Shown here piece after piece: positions 40,116 through 50,635 of a DNA stretch of 64,000 bases (position 1 is the stretch's first letter; every line of letters starts with the position of its first letter). The notes under the pieces were generated by a model. That model was not told where the DNA came from. It saw only the letters and a list, made by a program, of their open reading frames with translations, and did no database searches. Position numbers and translations under genes: made by a program. The DNA is from Sulfurimicrobium sp. (GTDB lineage Bacteria; Pseudomonadota; Gammaproteobacteria; Burkholderiales; Sulfuricellaceae), in NCBI GenBank assembly GCA_030652035.1, contig JAUSBJ010000039.1, positions 1-64,000 on the forward strand, given 5' to 3'.

Positions 40116-41009
40116 TTACTCGTAGCCCAGGCTTTTCAGCGCTCGTTCGTCGTCACCCCAGCCGCCCTTGACCTTGACCCACACTTCCAGATAGACCTTG
40201 CCATCAAACAGCTTTTCCATGTCTTTCCGGGCCTGGGTGCCGATTTCCTTGAGCCGCTCGCCCTTGTTGCCGATCAGGATCGGTTTCTGACCTTCCCGAT
40301 CCACAATGATGGCGGCAAAAATACGGCGCAGATTGCCTACGGTTTCGAATTTCTCGATTTCGACGCTGACGGAATAGGGGACTTCATCGCCGGACAGGCG
40401 GAACACTTTCTCGCGCAGGATTTCAGCCGCCAGGAAGCGCTCGCTGCGGTCGGTGATCTCGTCCTCGCCATAGACCGGCGTTCCCTCCGGCAAATGCTGC
40501 CTGACTTCCAGCAACAATTCGTCCAGTTGCGAACCGCCCTTGCGGGCGCTGAGCGGGACAATCGCGGCAAACGGGAAGGCCTCCTTCATTTTTTCGATGA
40601 AGGGCAACAGCTTTTCCTTGTCCGCAACGCGGTCGATTTTGTTGAGCACCAGCAATACCGGTCGGCTACGCGGCAACAGTGCCAGCACTTTCTCGTCGCG
40701 CTCATCGAAACGCAAGGCTTCGATCACGAACAGGACCACATCCACATCCGACAATGCTTGCGTCACGGTGCGGTTCATCACCCGGTTCAACGCACTCTGA
40801 TGCTGCGTCTGGAAGCCTGGCGTATCCACGAAGATAAACTGCGTATCCGGATCGGTGCGGATACCGGTAATGCGATGGCGCGTGGTCTGGGCCTTGCGCG
40901 AGGTGATACTGACTTTCTGGCCGATCAGGTGGTTGAGCAGTGTCGATTTGCCGACATTGGGACGTCCCACGATGGCGATGTAGCCGACTTTCATGGCTGG
41001 ATTACTCAT
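40116..41009 (-). CDS. era: GTPase Era
   Basis: 297 residues from ATG 41009, overlapping the rnc stop; ATG 40994 is an alternative giving [15 protein letters not shown]. GTPase domain with G1 [10 protein letters not shown]3 DTPGFQ and G4 NKID, then a C-terminal KH domain ([24 protein letters not shown]). Era binds the 3' end of 16S rRNA and assists 30S assembly. It follows rnc in the conserved lepA-lepB-DUF4845-rnc-era order. Confidence 0.97.
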   Translation of the reverse strand: MSNPAMKVGYIAIVGRPNVGKSTLLNHLIGQKVSITSRKAQTTRHRITGIRTDPDTQFIFVDTPGFQTQHQSALNRVMNRTVTQALSDVDVVLFVIEALRFDERDEKVLALLPRSRPVLLVLNKIDRVADKEKLLPFIEKMKEAFPFAAIVPLSARKGGSQLDELLLEVRQHLPEGTPVYGEDEITDRSERFLAAEILREKVFRLSGDEVPYSVSVEIEKFETVGNLRRIFAAIIVDREGQKPILIGNKGERLKEIGTQARKDMEKLFDGKVYLEVWVKVKGGWGDDERALKSLGYE

Positions 41010-41673
41010 TGATGGCTGCCTTATAAGCTGCAATGGCCGCGTTCTGCTCGGCACTGCGGCGGCTGTGCCCGATACCCACGGTACGGATATCGAGATCGGG
41101 GATAATACATTCCACTTCGAACTCCTGGTCGTGCGCCTCGCCGCGAATGGCGACAACTTCGTACTGGGGCAGGGCGTGCTTGCGACTTTGCAGATGTTCC
41201 TGCAACTGGGTCTTGGGGTCTTTGGCAATTTTCTTGGGGTCAAGCGCTTGCAACAGCGGCTCGTACAGGGCAAGCACCATCGCCTCGGCGGTGATAAAGC
41301 CGTCGTCCAGATATGCCGCGCCTATGATGGCTTCCAAAGCATCTGCCAGAATCGAAGGACGGCGGAAACCGCCGCTTTTCAATTCCCCCTCGCCCAACAT
41401 GAGGTGATCACCCAGCTTGAGCCGCCCGGCAATCTCCGCCAGCGTCTGCTCCTTCACCAGTGCTGCGCGCATGCGGCTCAGGTCGCCCTCCGGCAGTCGT
41501 GGGTAGAGTTGGTACAAACGAGCCGCTATGATGCAATTCAAAATACTGTCGCCAAGAAACTCCAGCCGCTCGTTATTGGGTGCGCCATAGCTGCGGTGCG
41601 TCAGCGCCTGCTGCAATAGCTCGGGCTGGGAAAAATCGCGCCCGAGCAGCCGACAAAGTGCCTGGCGCTTCAT
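41002..41673 (-). CDS. rnc: Ribonuclease III
   Basis: 223 residues from ATG 41673. Endonuclease domain with the signature [13 protein letters not shown] (residues ~34-46) containing metal-binding acidic residues, and a C-terminal double-stranded-RNA-binding domain ending [17 protein letters not shown]. It processes rRNA precursors and other double-stranded RNA. Its end overlaps era by eight bases. Confidence 0.97.
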   Translation of the reverse strand: MKRQALCRLLGRDFSQPELLQQALTHRSYGAPNNERLEFLGDSILNCIIAARLYQLYPRLPEGDLSRMRAALVKEQTLAEIAGRLKLGDHLMLGEGELKSGGFRRPSILADALEAIIGAAYLDDGFITAEAMVLALYEPLLQALDPKKIAKDPKTQLQEHLQSRKHALPQYEVVAIRGEAHDQEFEVECIIPDLDIRTVGIGHSRRSAEQNAAIAAYKAAINE

Positions 41674-41697
41674 CAAAGCCGGAAAACGCTCAAGAAT

Positions 41698-42084
41698 TTA
41701 TTCACCTACCATCTTTGCGGCCTTGGTGCCCTGGGTAGTGGCCTGGAATGCGATCAAGGCACTCAGATTGCCTACAATCGGCACGGTCACTGAATAGTTT
41801 GCCGCAACCACGAGTTGGCCTCGTTCTTTTGAAATTTCAAGATCTTTACCTGAGATCACATTTACATTATCGACCACAGCACGCTTGTCGAATGATGCCC
41901 TGACCTGGGCAGTCGTCATTTCAGGCAAGCCGGAATCCTTGGCCATCACGCCTATAATCTTCTGCACCGACCAGAACTCAAGGTAGGGAGGGATCAGTTT
42001 CATCACCAGGATGGCTCCGAACACCACGATCATGCCGACAAACGTCACGCCTAAAAACGTCATCCCCTGCTGATTTTTTTTCAT
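41698..42084 (-). CDS. DUF4845 membrane-anchored protein
   Basis: 128 residues. A single N-terminal helix (GMTFLGVTFVGMIVVFGAILVMKLI), pilin-like in its charge pattern, is followed by a soluble domain. Proteins with this DUF are regularly found between lepB and rnc in beta- and gammaproteobacteria. Function is unknown; the position suggests a role linked to protein export or membrane biogenesis. It lies nine bases after lepB. Confidence 0.85.
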   Translation of the reverse strand: MKKNQQGMTFLGVTFVGMIVVFGAILVMKLIPPYLEFWSVQKIIGVMAKDSGLPEMTTAQVRASFDKRAVVDNVNVISGKDLEISKERGQLVVAANYSVTVPIVGNLSALIAFQATTQGTKAAKMVGE

Positions 42085-42093
42085 CCCCGCCTC

Positions 42094-42900
42094 CTAGTTG
42101 ATTGCCTGGCCAATACGCTTGAAGTCGCCAAAATTCCACCAGACCATGAATGCCTTGCCGACAATATTGCGGTCTGGAACAAAGCCCCAGTAACGGCTAT
42201 CGTTGCTGTCGTCCCGATTATCGCCCATCATGAAATAATGCCCATCAGGCACGGTGCAACTGAACCCGTCCTCATTGTAATCACAGTTGGTCCGTGACGG
42301 GAAGGGCTTGACATCCCCCAGACGCACGGGCGGCAAATCGGGTAGAACCAGCACTGCATGCTGGTGGCTGCCCAGTTGCTCGTAGGCGTGCATGGCCGTG
42401 ACATAGTTGAGACCGCTCTTGACGTAGTTAAACTTCTCGCCGCGATCTTCCATCTTCATCGCCTGGCCATTGATGAACAGGCGTTTTCCGCGATACACCA
42501 CGCGGTCTCCAGGCAGGCCCACCACCCTCTTGATGTAATCCAGCGAGGTATCTTCAGGATAGCGGAAGACCATCACGTCACCGCGTTGCGGCTGGTTAAT
42601 ATCAACGATCTTGGCGTTGACCACCGGCAGACGGATGCCGTAGGTATATTTATTGACCAGGATAAAGTCGCCCACCAGCAAGGTCGGCAGCATCGAACCG
42701 GAGGGGATCTTGAACGGCTCCACCAGAAACGAGCGCAACATGAACACCACCAGAATGACCGGAAAAAAGCTCCTGGCGTATTCCACCAGCACCGGCTCCT
42801 TGGCTTCCTTGGCCCGGCGCGGCTTGCCCAGGTAGATGTCGAACAGCCAGATGGCACCGGTAACCAGCAGCGCGATCAGCATGATAAGTGCGAAATTCAT
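42094..42900 (-). CDS. lepB: Signal peptidase I
   Basis: 268 residues with two N-terminal helices and a periplasmic S26 peptidase domain. The catalytic serine is S69 in IPSGSMLPTL, the general base K124 in DYIKRVVGLPGD, and MGDNRDDSNDSRYWG is the conserved box. It cleaves signal peptides from exported proteins. It lies downstream of lepA, and DUF4845 and rnc follow. Confidence 0.96.
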   Translation of the reverse strand: MNFALIMLIALLVTGAIWLFDIYLGKPRRAKEAKEPVLVEYARSFFPVILVVFMLRSFLVEPFKIPSGSMLPTLLVGDFILVNKYTYGIRLPVVNAKIVDINQPQRGDVMVFRYPEDTSLDYIKRVVGLPGDRVVYRGKRLFINGQAMKMEDRGEKFNYVKSGLNYVTAMHAYEQLGSHQHAVLVLPDLPPVRLGDVKPFPSRTNCDYNEDGFSCTVPDGHYFMMGDNRDDSNDSRYWGFVPDRNIVGKAFMVWWNFGDFKRIGQAIN

Positions 42901-42925
42901 TTGTTTCCTTGGTAATGGGTAATGA

Positions 42926-42976
42926 GGAACGGGTGATGAGAGGGTTTGCCTTTACCCATCCCTCATCACCCATTCC
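42926..42976. repeat. Inverted repeat between lepA and lepB
   Basis: GGAACGGGTGATGAG (42926-42940) pairs with CTCATCACCCATTCC (42962-42976) with one G-T pair. The flanks extend the symmetry (GTAATGGG and CCATGAC). It ends six bases before the lepA stop codon region. Similar in theme to the repeat at 13667. Confidence 0.5.
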
Positions 42977-42982
42977 CCATGA

Positions 42983-44776
<1,794 letters not shown>

Positions 44777-44886
44777 GCTCGTATGCAACAAAAAGGGCAC
44801 GGTTGGTGCCCTTTATCCGTTTTAAATTAAAGGCGAATTCTAACGGATTTTAGCTTCGCGCGCATTAGCATCGACCGGGCTGCGGC

Positions 44887-45702
44887 CTACTTCGGATCTG
44901 ATTCCTGTTCAACAATGCCGATCAGAAACATGACTTCACGGAAAGCGTCTTCGCTAAAACCGGAACGTTCTCCACTCCGGTTGTCCTTCATCAGGGATTG
45001 CAGATAACTCAAACTGGAGGACGTGCCCCAGCAATCTGAAATCCTGGCCAGCAAATGCGGAAAGTGCTCCAGTCCATGTCGTCCTTCTGCCTCTATCGAA
45101 CAGGCTTCCCAGGTGGGCAGGGCCACGTTGAATCGCACCCGGATATCGTTCGCCAGCTTCTCGAAATTGAAGCGGTCTTCCCGCGCATGGTAGATATCCA
45201 GCAGCTTGAACCAGGTTCTGGGATCGTTATCACCTTCTGTCCTGATGCGGGCCAGGAGCATGCTGATCGCCACCTCATGGCGTCCCAGCAGGAGAAACAG
45301 ATCGACCTGCTCCACGACACTGGACAACTCCTCCACCGTCACAGTAGTCGTTTCGTCCAGCGGCGTCAGATAGTCCGAAAAATTTTCGTTTATTTCTTGA
45401 GCCTTGGCATCCTTGTCGCTTCCGCCCGATTCGGAATCATCCGCAGGCTTCACGGATACGGGCCTGGGGGCGGCAATTGAGGGGGCATCAACACGTCGGC
45501 CCGAACGCCGCCCCAGCCAGAATGAAACCACTCCCCAGCCAAGCGCACCGATCAGCATCCAGATCAGGCTATTCCAATCGAAATACAAGCCGGATCGATC
45601 ATCCGCATACGCCAGGACAAGGGAACTGGTCAGCGCAAAATACACCAGCACGCGCGCAGAAAGAGTAGAGGGTGCAACAAATAAGGGCAACAGCATTTTC
45701 AT
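44887..45702 (-). CDS. FimV-like membrane protein (1)
   Basis: 271 residues. Two N-terminal helices (VLVYFALTSSLVLAYA and SLIWMLIGALGWGVVSFWLG), a basic charged linker, then a C-terminal helical domain with TPR-like character (LSSVVEQVDLFLLLGRHEVAISMLLARIRTE). This C-terminal arrangement is like the cytoplasmic region of FimV, which helps to organise type IV pili and polar proteins. There is no LysM domain. It is a close paralogue of the next gene upstream and shares its strand and the pilus-type locus. Confidence 0.7.
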   Translation of the reverse strand: MKMLLPLFVAPSTLSARVLVYFALTSSLVLAYADDRSGLYFDWNSLIWMLIGALGWGVVSFWLGRRSGRRVDAPSIAAPRPVSVKPADDSESGGSDKDAKAQEINENFSDYLTPLDETTTVTVEELSSVVEQVDLFLLLGRHEVAISMLLARIRTEGDNDPRTWFKLLDIYHAREDRFNFEKLANDIRVRFNVALPTWEACSIEAEGRHGLEHFPHLLARISDCWGTSSSLSYLQSLMKDNRSGERSGFSEDAFREVMFLIGIVEQESDPK

Positions 45703-45732
45703 ATCGCCATTTTAACCCACTTACTGAAATTC

Positions 45733-46566
45733 TCAGTCTTTCTGCTCCATCAGGTTGATCAGGAACAACAACTCCCGGAATGCTTCCATGTTAAAGCCGC
45801 CGCGGCCGCCATCGCGGTTGTCCTGCACCAGGCTGCGCAGATAGCCGGCACATTGGGGGGTGCGCCATTGCTTAGTGATTTTTGCGAAAAGATGTGGGAA
45901 ATGCTCCAGGCTTGCCATCCCATTGCTGCGTGCATTCGCCATTTCCCAAGTAGGCAGGGCAATATTGAAACGCCCCCTGATCTCAAGGGCGAGTTTCTCG
46001 AACTCAAGCCGCAGCCCCTGAACATGCAAAATATCCAGCAAGCTCATCCAGGCATGAGCCGGCGCATCGCCGCTGGACTCAATATAGTGGCGCAAGACAC
46101 CGATTGCCAGATCCATGCGCCCGAGCAGAAGAAATACCTCAGCTTCTTCCTCAACGCTGTTCAGTGCTTCAACTTCAATTGAAACAGGATCGGAGAACAG
46201 CGGCTGCACGGCCTGACTCGCTTTGGCTGGCGTTTGCGGCTTATTATCAGAACTCGGCTTGGGTGTGATTTGACGCAAAGCACCCGCAAGCGACGCACCC
46301 GTCCGACGTCGGCCAAGCCAGAAAAAAAACCCGCCGATGCATGCCAGCACCATCAACCATCCGAGCACCTGATTTGAGTCCCACTCCAATTGAGCTTCAG
46401 CCTGAGTCTCAACTCGAAATTGGCCAGCCGTATTGGCTTGCAGGCTGGCAGCCGGAGCCTCAGCATAGCCCTCCTTGCCGGCCATGGTAATGGCGGATTC
46501 CGCCCAGGCGGGCAGGCTGAGCAGCAATGCCAGTAGCAAACCCATTTTTGAAATCATGGCGTGCAT
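45733..46566 (-). CDS. FimV-like membrane protein (2)
   Basis: About 277 residues. The start is uncertain between ATG 46566 and 46557; both give a signal peptide (MGLLLALLLSLPAWAES). A periplasmic segment, one helix (VLGWLMVLACIGGFFFWLGRRR) and a cytoplasmic FimV-like C-domain (VEEEAEVFLLLGRMDLAIGVLRHYIESSG) follow. It shares long matches with the gene at 44887, for example FEKLA followed by RGRFNIALPTWE against RVRFNVALPTWE, showing tandem duplication. Probably a pilus or secretion accessory factor. Confidence 0.7.
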   Translation of the reverse strand: MHAMISKMGLLLALLLSLPAWAESAITMAGKEGYAEAPAASLQANTAGQFRVETQAEAQLEWDSNQVLGWLMVLACIGGFFFWLGRRRTGASLAGALRQITPKPSSDNKPQTPAKASQAVQPLFSDPVSIEVEALNSVEEEAEVFLLLGRMDLAIGVLRHYIESSGDAPAHAWMSLLDILHVQGLRLEFEKLALEIRGRFNIALPTWEMANARSNGMASLEHFPHLFAKITKQWRTPQCAGYLRSLVQDNRDGGRGGFNMEAFRELLFLINLMEQKD

Positions 46567-46680
46567 GACCGGAACAGTGCGCGTGACATTGACATAAGGG
46601 ATTGTATCGGGCGGGCTACGGCACGTGAATAGGGGATTCCCCGATTCTGAAATGCGGCACAAGCTGATTTGTGCGCGGCG

Positions 46681-48450
46681 TTACAACACTTCCAGACAGA
46701 CCCGATAGACTTCCGCCAGCGAGGTATCTTTACGGCGCGCCCATTCAATGGCGTTGGCGGTCAGGGTAACCATCCCTTCCTGTATCGCCAGTTTGCGCAA
46801 TTCATTTCCGGCAATGCCGGGTACGATATGGCGGCGGGTATTCTCGTTGAGCGCCAGTAATTCGTAAGCAGCCAAACGGCCAAGATAGCCGGTGCGATTG
46901 CAGCGCTCGCAACCCCGCCCACGGTAAAAAACCTCATCCCCGGCTACGCCCAGACTACTGCGAACAAAAGAATCGACCTCTTCTTCAACCGTGCAGTGAG
47001 GGCAATTGCGGCGCACCAGGCGCTGCGCAATGACACCAATGACGGCGGACTTGAGCAGGTAAGGCTCGACACCCATTTCAATCAGGCGGGTAATGGCACC
47101 GGGCGCATCGTTGGTGTGCAGGGTGGAAAGCACCAGATGCCCGGTCAACGCACTTTCAACCGCGATCTTGGCCGTTTCCTCATCGCGAATCTCGCCGATC
47201 ATGATCACATCCGGGTCGTGACGCAGAATATGACGCAGCGCCTGGGGAAAACCGAAATGGATTTGCGGCAGGATATGAATCTGACGCATGCCTTCAAATT
47301 CGTATTCCACCGGGTCTTCGACCGTGACGATATTGAGGCTGTGCTTTGCCAACTCGCGCATGGCGGCATACAGGGTGGTGGTTTTTCCAGAACCGGTCGG
47401 CCCGGTGACCAGGATAATGCCGAAGCTCTTGTTGATCAGGTGAGTGAAGAGCGTTTTATCCCGTTCGCTGAAGCCGATATCCTTGATGGAACGCAGCCCC
47501 TCCCCCTTGTTGAGGAGGCGGATCACGACACTCTCGCCAAACTGGCAGGGAATGGTGGAAATGCGCATGTCCACGATATTCTTGCCATCCTGCATGCGCG
47601 AGCTGCCGTCCTGCGGCAGGCGATGCTCGGCAATATTCAGCCGGCTGATGATCTTGATCCGGCTCACGATCGCCGGCAGCAGGCCTTTCTGGATCTCGCG
47701 CTTGAAGATCAGGGTGCCGTCGATGCGGTAAAGCAGGTCCACTTTCTTGCTGCCGGGCCGGATATGGATATCCGAGGCACGCTGGTGAATGGCTGCCAGA
47801 ATGATGTTGTCCACCAGTTTGACCACCGGCGTCTCGTTGGCGAGACGCTCCGCTTCCTTCCAGACTTCCTGATCATCTTCGTAATAAAAATCGGAAAGTT
47901 CAAGGCGATCCAGCTCCCGTTCCTGTTCCTGCAGATCGTAATACTTGTTGATCGCATTCCGGATTTCCTCGCGCGACGCAAAGACAGGTTCGATGGCACG
48001 CTGGGTGATGAAACTGGCGGCATGGATGGCGTCGGTATCGAGCAGGTTTTCCATCGCCATCACCAGCCGCTCGCCATGAAACATCAGGGGAATGACATAG
48101 TGGTCTCGCACCAGGTCGGGCGTGACCATGGCGAGCGCCTTGTGGTCGAAATCGAAGCCGCTGAGAGAAACGATGGGTGCGCCCAGCGAACGCGCCACGG
48201 CCAGAAAGATCTGGGGCGAGCTGGCCGCTCCCCTCTCGGCGAGAATAGCGCCCAGTTTCCTGTCTGGGTGCCTGCCCTGGTAGTCGAGCGCTTCATCCAG
48301 TTGAGCCTGGGTGATGATTCTCTCCTGCACCAGCAGGCTGCCCAGGGAAGAGTGGCGGAACGGCTGCCGCCCCTCCAGCATGGACGACAGTTCGCTGGAG
48401 TTCAGGACAATCGGATGGCGTCGGCTTTCAATGCTTTCCGCTTCTTGCAT
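46681..48450 (-). CDS. PilB/GspE-type assembly ATPase with MshEN domain
   Basis: 589 residues from ATG 48450. The N-terminal MshEN domain has the paired motif SLGSLLVQERIITQAQLDEA and KLGAILAERGAASS, a fold that binds cyclic di-GMP in MshE. The ATPase core has Walker A GPTGSGKTTTLYA, the Asp and His boxes (MIGEIRDEETAKIAVESALTGHLVLSTLHT) and a zinc-binding four-cysteine site (NCPHC and CERC). It would power assembly of type IV pilus-like or type II secretion filaments. It is on the same strand as the PilU-like gene upstream. The specific machine is unknown, as no pilin or PilC gene is adjacent. Confidence 0.85.
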   Translation of the reverse strand: MQEAESIESRRHPIVLNSSELSSMLEGRQPFRHSSLGSLLVQERIITQAQLDEALDYQGRHPDRKLGAILAERGAASSPQIFLAVARSLGAPIVSLSGFDFDHKALAMVTPDLVRDHYVIPLMFHGERLVMAMENLLDTDAIHAASFITQRAIEPVFASREEIRNAINKYYDLQEQERELDRLELSDFYYEDDQEVWKEAERLANETPVVKLVDNIILAAIHQRASDIHIRPGSKKVDLLYRIDGTLIFKREIQKGLLPAIVSRIKIISRLNIAEHRLPQDGSSRMQDGKNIVDMRISTIPCQFGESVVIRLLNKGEGLRSIKDIGFSERDKTLFTHLINKSFGIILVTGPTGSGKTTTLYAAMRELAKHSLNIVTVEDPVEYEFEGMRQIHILPQIHFGFPQALRHILRHDPDVIMIGEIRDEETAKIAVESALTGHLVLSTLHTNDAPGAITRLIEMGVEPYLLKSAVIGVIAQRLVRRNCPHCTVEEEVDSFVRSSLGVAGDEVFYRGRGCERCNRTGYLGRLAAYELLALNENTRRHIVPGIAGNELRKLAIQEGMVTLTANAIEWARRKDTSLAEVYRVCLEVL

Positions 48451-48479
48451 GAACAATTCCGCCCTAGAAAGAAACTGTC

Positions 48480-49688
48480 TTAGCGCTTAGGAAAACCGGG
48501 AGATGACGAGCCGAGCTGATCCAGGAATTCCGGGTTGATGGTGAAGCCCTCCAGGCTTTCCCCCACGCTTTCCTGATGCGTATGGAGATCGACCTGGGTA
48601 TTGCCGCGCGCCCCGCCTTTGCCCTGCTCCTGTGAGACGTTGCTGATCAGCCATTCCATATCGGTGCGGGAATCGGCGTTGACGAGCGCCTCCTCGCGGG
48701 TAATCCTGCCGCTGGCGTAAAGCTCCAGCAAGGAACGCTCGAAAGTTCTGGAGCCCGCGTTCAAGCTCTGCTCGATGGCATCCTTGAGCTTGTCCACCTC
48801 GCCTTTCTGGATCAGCTCTGAAACATAGAAGGTGTTGAGCAGGATCTCCACCGCGGCGACTCGCCTGCCGTCCTTCCCTTTTACCAGGCGCTGGGAAATG
48901 ATGCCTTTCAGCGTCATGGAAAGATCAAGCAGCAGCGACTCGCGCTCATCTTCCGGGAAAAAACTCACGATACGGTTGATGGCGTGATACGCATTGTTGG
49001 CGTGCAGGGTACCCAGGCACAAGTGGCCGGTCTGGGTGATCACCAGAGCCTGCTTCATGGTCGCAGTATCGCGGATCTCGCCGATCAGCAGCACGTCGGG
49101 TGCTTCGCGCAGGGAATTGACCAGGGCGGAAGCATAGGTTTCGGTATCAATTCCGATTTCGCGCTGGTTCACCAGCGACTTTTTGTGCTTGTGCACGAAT
49201 TCGATCGGGTCCTCGATGGTGAGGATATGTCCCGTCCTGTTGGTATTGCGGTGATCGATCATGGAAGCGAGCGTGGTGGATTTGCCCGAACCAGTAGCCC
49301 CCACCACCAGGATCAGGCCGCGTTTCTCCAGCACAAGGTCCTTCAGCACGGGCGGCATGCCACTGCTTTCCAGCGAGGGAATCTTGCTGGTAATGTAGCG
49401 CGCCACCATGGCCACGCTGCCGCGCTGGCGAAACACATTGACGCGGAAACGCCCGGCATCTGCCACGGAGAGGCCGAAATTCAGCTCCGAATGGGCTTCG
49501 AAAGTCTCTATCTGCGCTTCTGTCATAAGACCGAAGATCGCCTTCTTGACCATGCCCACGTCCAGCACCTGGGCGTTGATGGCGCGCAACTCCCCTTCCA
49601 TCTTGATATACACCGGGGCGCCTGCGGAAATAAACAGGTCGGAGGCCTGCTTCTCGGCCATGAATTTAAAAACCGGGGCAAGATCCAC
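48480..49688 (-). CDS. PilT/PilU-like retraction ATPase
   Basis: 402 residues. Starts MDLAPVFKFMAEKQASDLFISAGAP, as in PilU. Walker A is GATGSGKSTTLASM and the Asp/His boxes are in IGEIRDTATMKQALVITQTGHLCLGTLHANNA. The C-terminal ~40 residues are a Gln/Ser/Gly-rich tail beyond the core. PilU assists PilT in retracting type IV pili. It lies 29 bases upstream of the MshEN ATPase gene, so the two opposite motors form a pair. Confidence 0.85.
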   Translation of the reverse strand: MDLAPVFKFMAEKQASDLFISAGAPVYIKMEGELRAINAQVLDVGMVKKAIFGLMTEAQIETFEAHSELNFGLSVADAGRFRVNVFRQRGSVAMVARYITSKIPSLESSGMPPVLKDLVLEKRGLILVVGATGSGKSTTLASMIDHRNTNRTGHILTIEDPIEFVHKHKKSLVNQREIGIDTETYASALVNSLREAPDVLLIGEIRDTATMKQALVITQTGHLCLGTLHANNAYHAINRIVSFFPEDERESLLLDLSMTLKGIISQRLVKGKDGRRVAAVEILLNTFYVSELIQKGEVDKLKDAIEQSLNAGSRTFERSLLELYASGRITREEALVNADSRTDMEWLISNVSQEQGKGGARGNTQVDLHTHQESVGESLEGFTINPEFLDQLGSSSPGFPKR

Positions 49689-49695
49689 GTTTCAC

Positions 49696-50529
49696 CTATT
49701 CCTTGGACAGCAGGGATTTAAGAGAGCCGAAGAAGCCTTTCTTGCGCTCCTTGGGCGAAGAGCCATCGGCTTCCGCATCCAGCTTGGCGGCATGCTCGGG
49801 ATCGAGCTTGGCATAGCTCGGTTCGACATTCACACGGCGTGCTGCCACCTTCTGCCTGAGCGCCTGCTGGTGGCGGCCCAGATCCATGAAAGTACTTGGC
49901 TTGCCAATCAGGTACTTGGCAAATTCGTCCAGCATATTCTCGTCGACTTCATCGGCTTCATATGTAAATTCATTGACCGTCAGGCCATTGAAGTTCTTCA
50001 TCGAAAGAAAAATCCTGGCCTGCTCGAAATCAGCGGCAAATTTGATATGCACCGGGATTTCATTCACCACCTTGAAGCTTGCACGGTCCAGCAGGCCCTT
50101 TTCGTTCTTGAACTCGGTGCACTGGAACTTGAGATTGGCCTGCCACAAATATTGCCGCTGCATTTCTATCATGGAAGGCATGTTTTTTTCGATGACAATT
50201 TCCTGATCCGTCTTGCAGGCAAAGCGCAGATAGATGATCTTGATGAATTCCTTCTGATTGATGGTGATGCGATCGGTATTCACCACGTACTTTTCGGGAC
50301 GGAAATCATCAATCGTGCCAAATCCGTCGATATAGTAGGTCTTGGCGGTTGACTGGGGGAGCATGTTGAGATTATTGACCAGCTCCTGCAAATAAAGCAG
50401 GATCATTTTAAGCTTGGACTGAACCAGCAAAAAGCTTTGCGTCACTTCCAGCACGCGCGCCTGCGTCAGGTTCTGCTCCTGTTCCTTGAGCGCCTGAGCT
50501 TCCTTTTTCAATTCATCCAGAAATGCCAT
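49696..50529 (-). CDS. Unknown coiled-coil protein of the pilus-type locus
   Basis: 277 residues from ATG 50529, preceded by GGGCGGG. I do not recognise it. The N-terminal ~70 residues are a coiled coil (FLDELKKEAQALKEQEQNLT). The middle (75-210) looks like a mixed alpha/beta soluble domain with IRFACK-like hydrophobic strands. The C-terminus is basic and ends GFFGSLKSLLSKE. There is no signal peptide. Only seven bases separate it from the pilU-like gene, so it is probably in the same operon and may be an adapter or regulator of the ATPases. Confidence 0.6.
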   Translation of the reverse strand: MAFLDELKKEAQALKEQEQNLTQARVLEVTQSFLLVQSKLKMILLYLQELVNNLNMLPQSTAKTYYIDGFGTIDDFRPEKYVVNTDRITINQKEFIKIIYLRFACKTDQEIVIEKNMPSMIEMQRQYLWQANLKFQCTEFKNEKGLLDRASFKVVNEIPVHIKFAADFEQARIFLSMKNFNGLTVNEFTYEADEVDENMLDEFAKYLIGKPSTFMDLGRHQQALRQKVAARRVNVEPSYAKLDPEHAAKLDAEADGSSPKERKKGFFGSLKSLLSKE

Positions 50530-50635
50530 ATGCAACCCGCCCTGAGCTATGCGAAAACCGCTTCATTGTATGCCAAAAAACGGGAAGGGTTAACAGACGT
50601 TCTAAAGTATAATCCTTCGCTAATATTCCCTTTTC

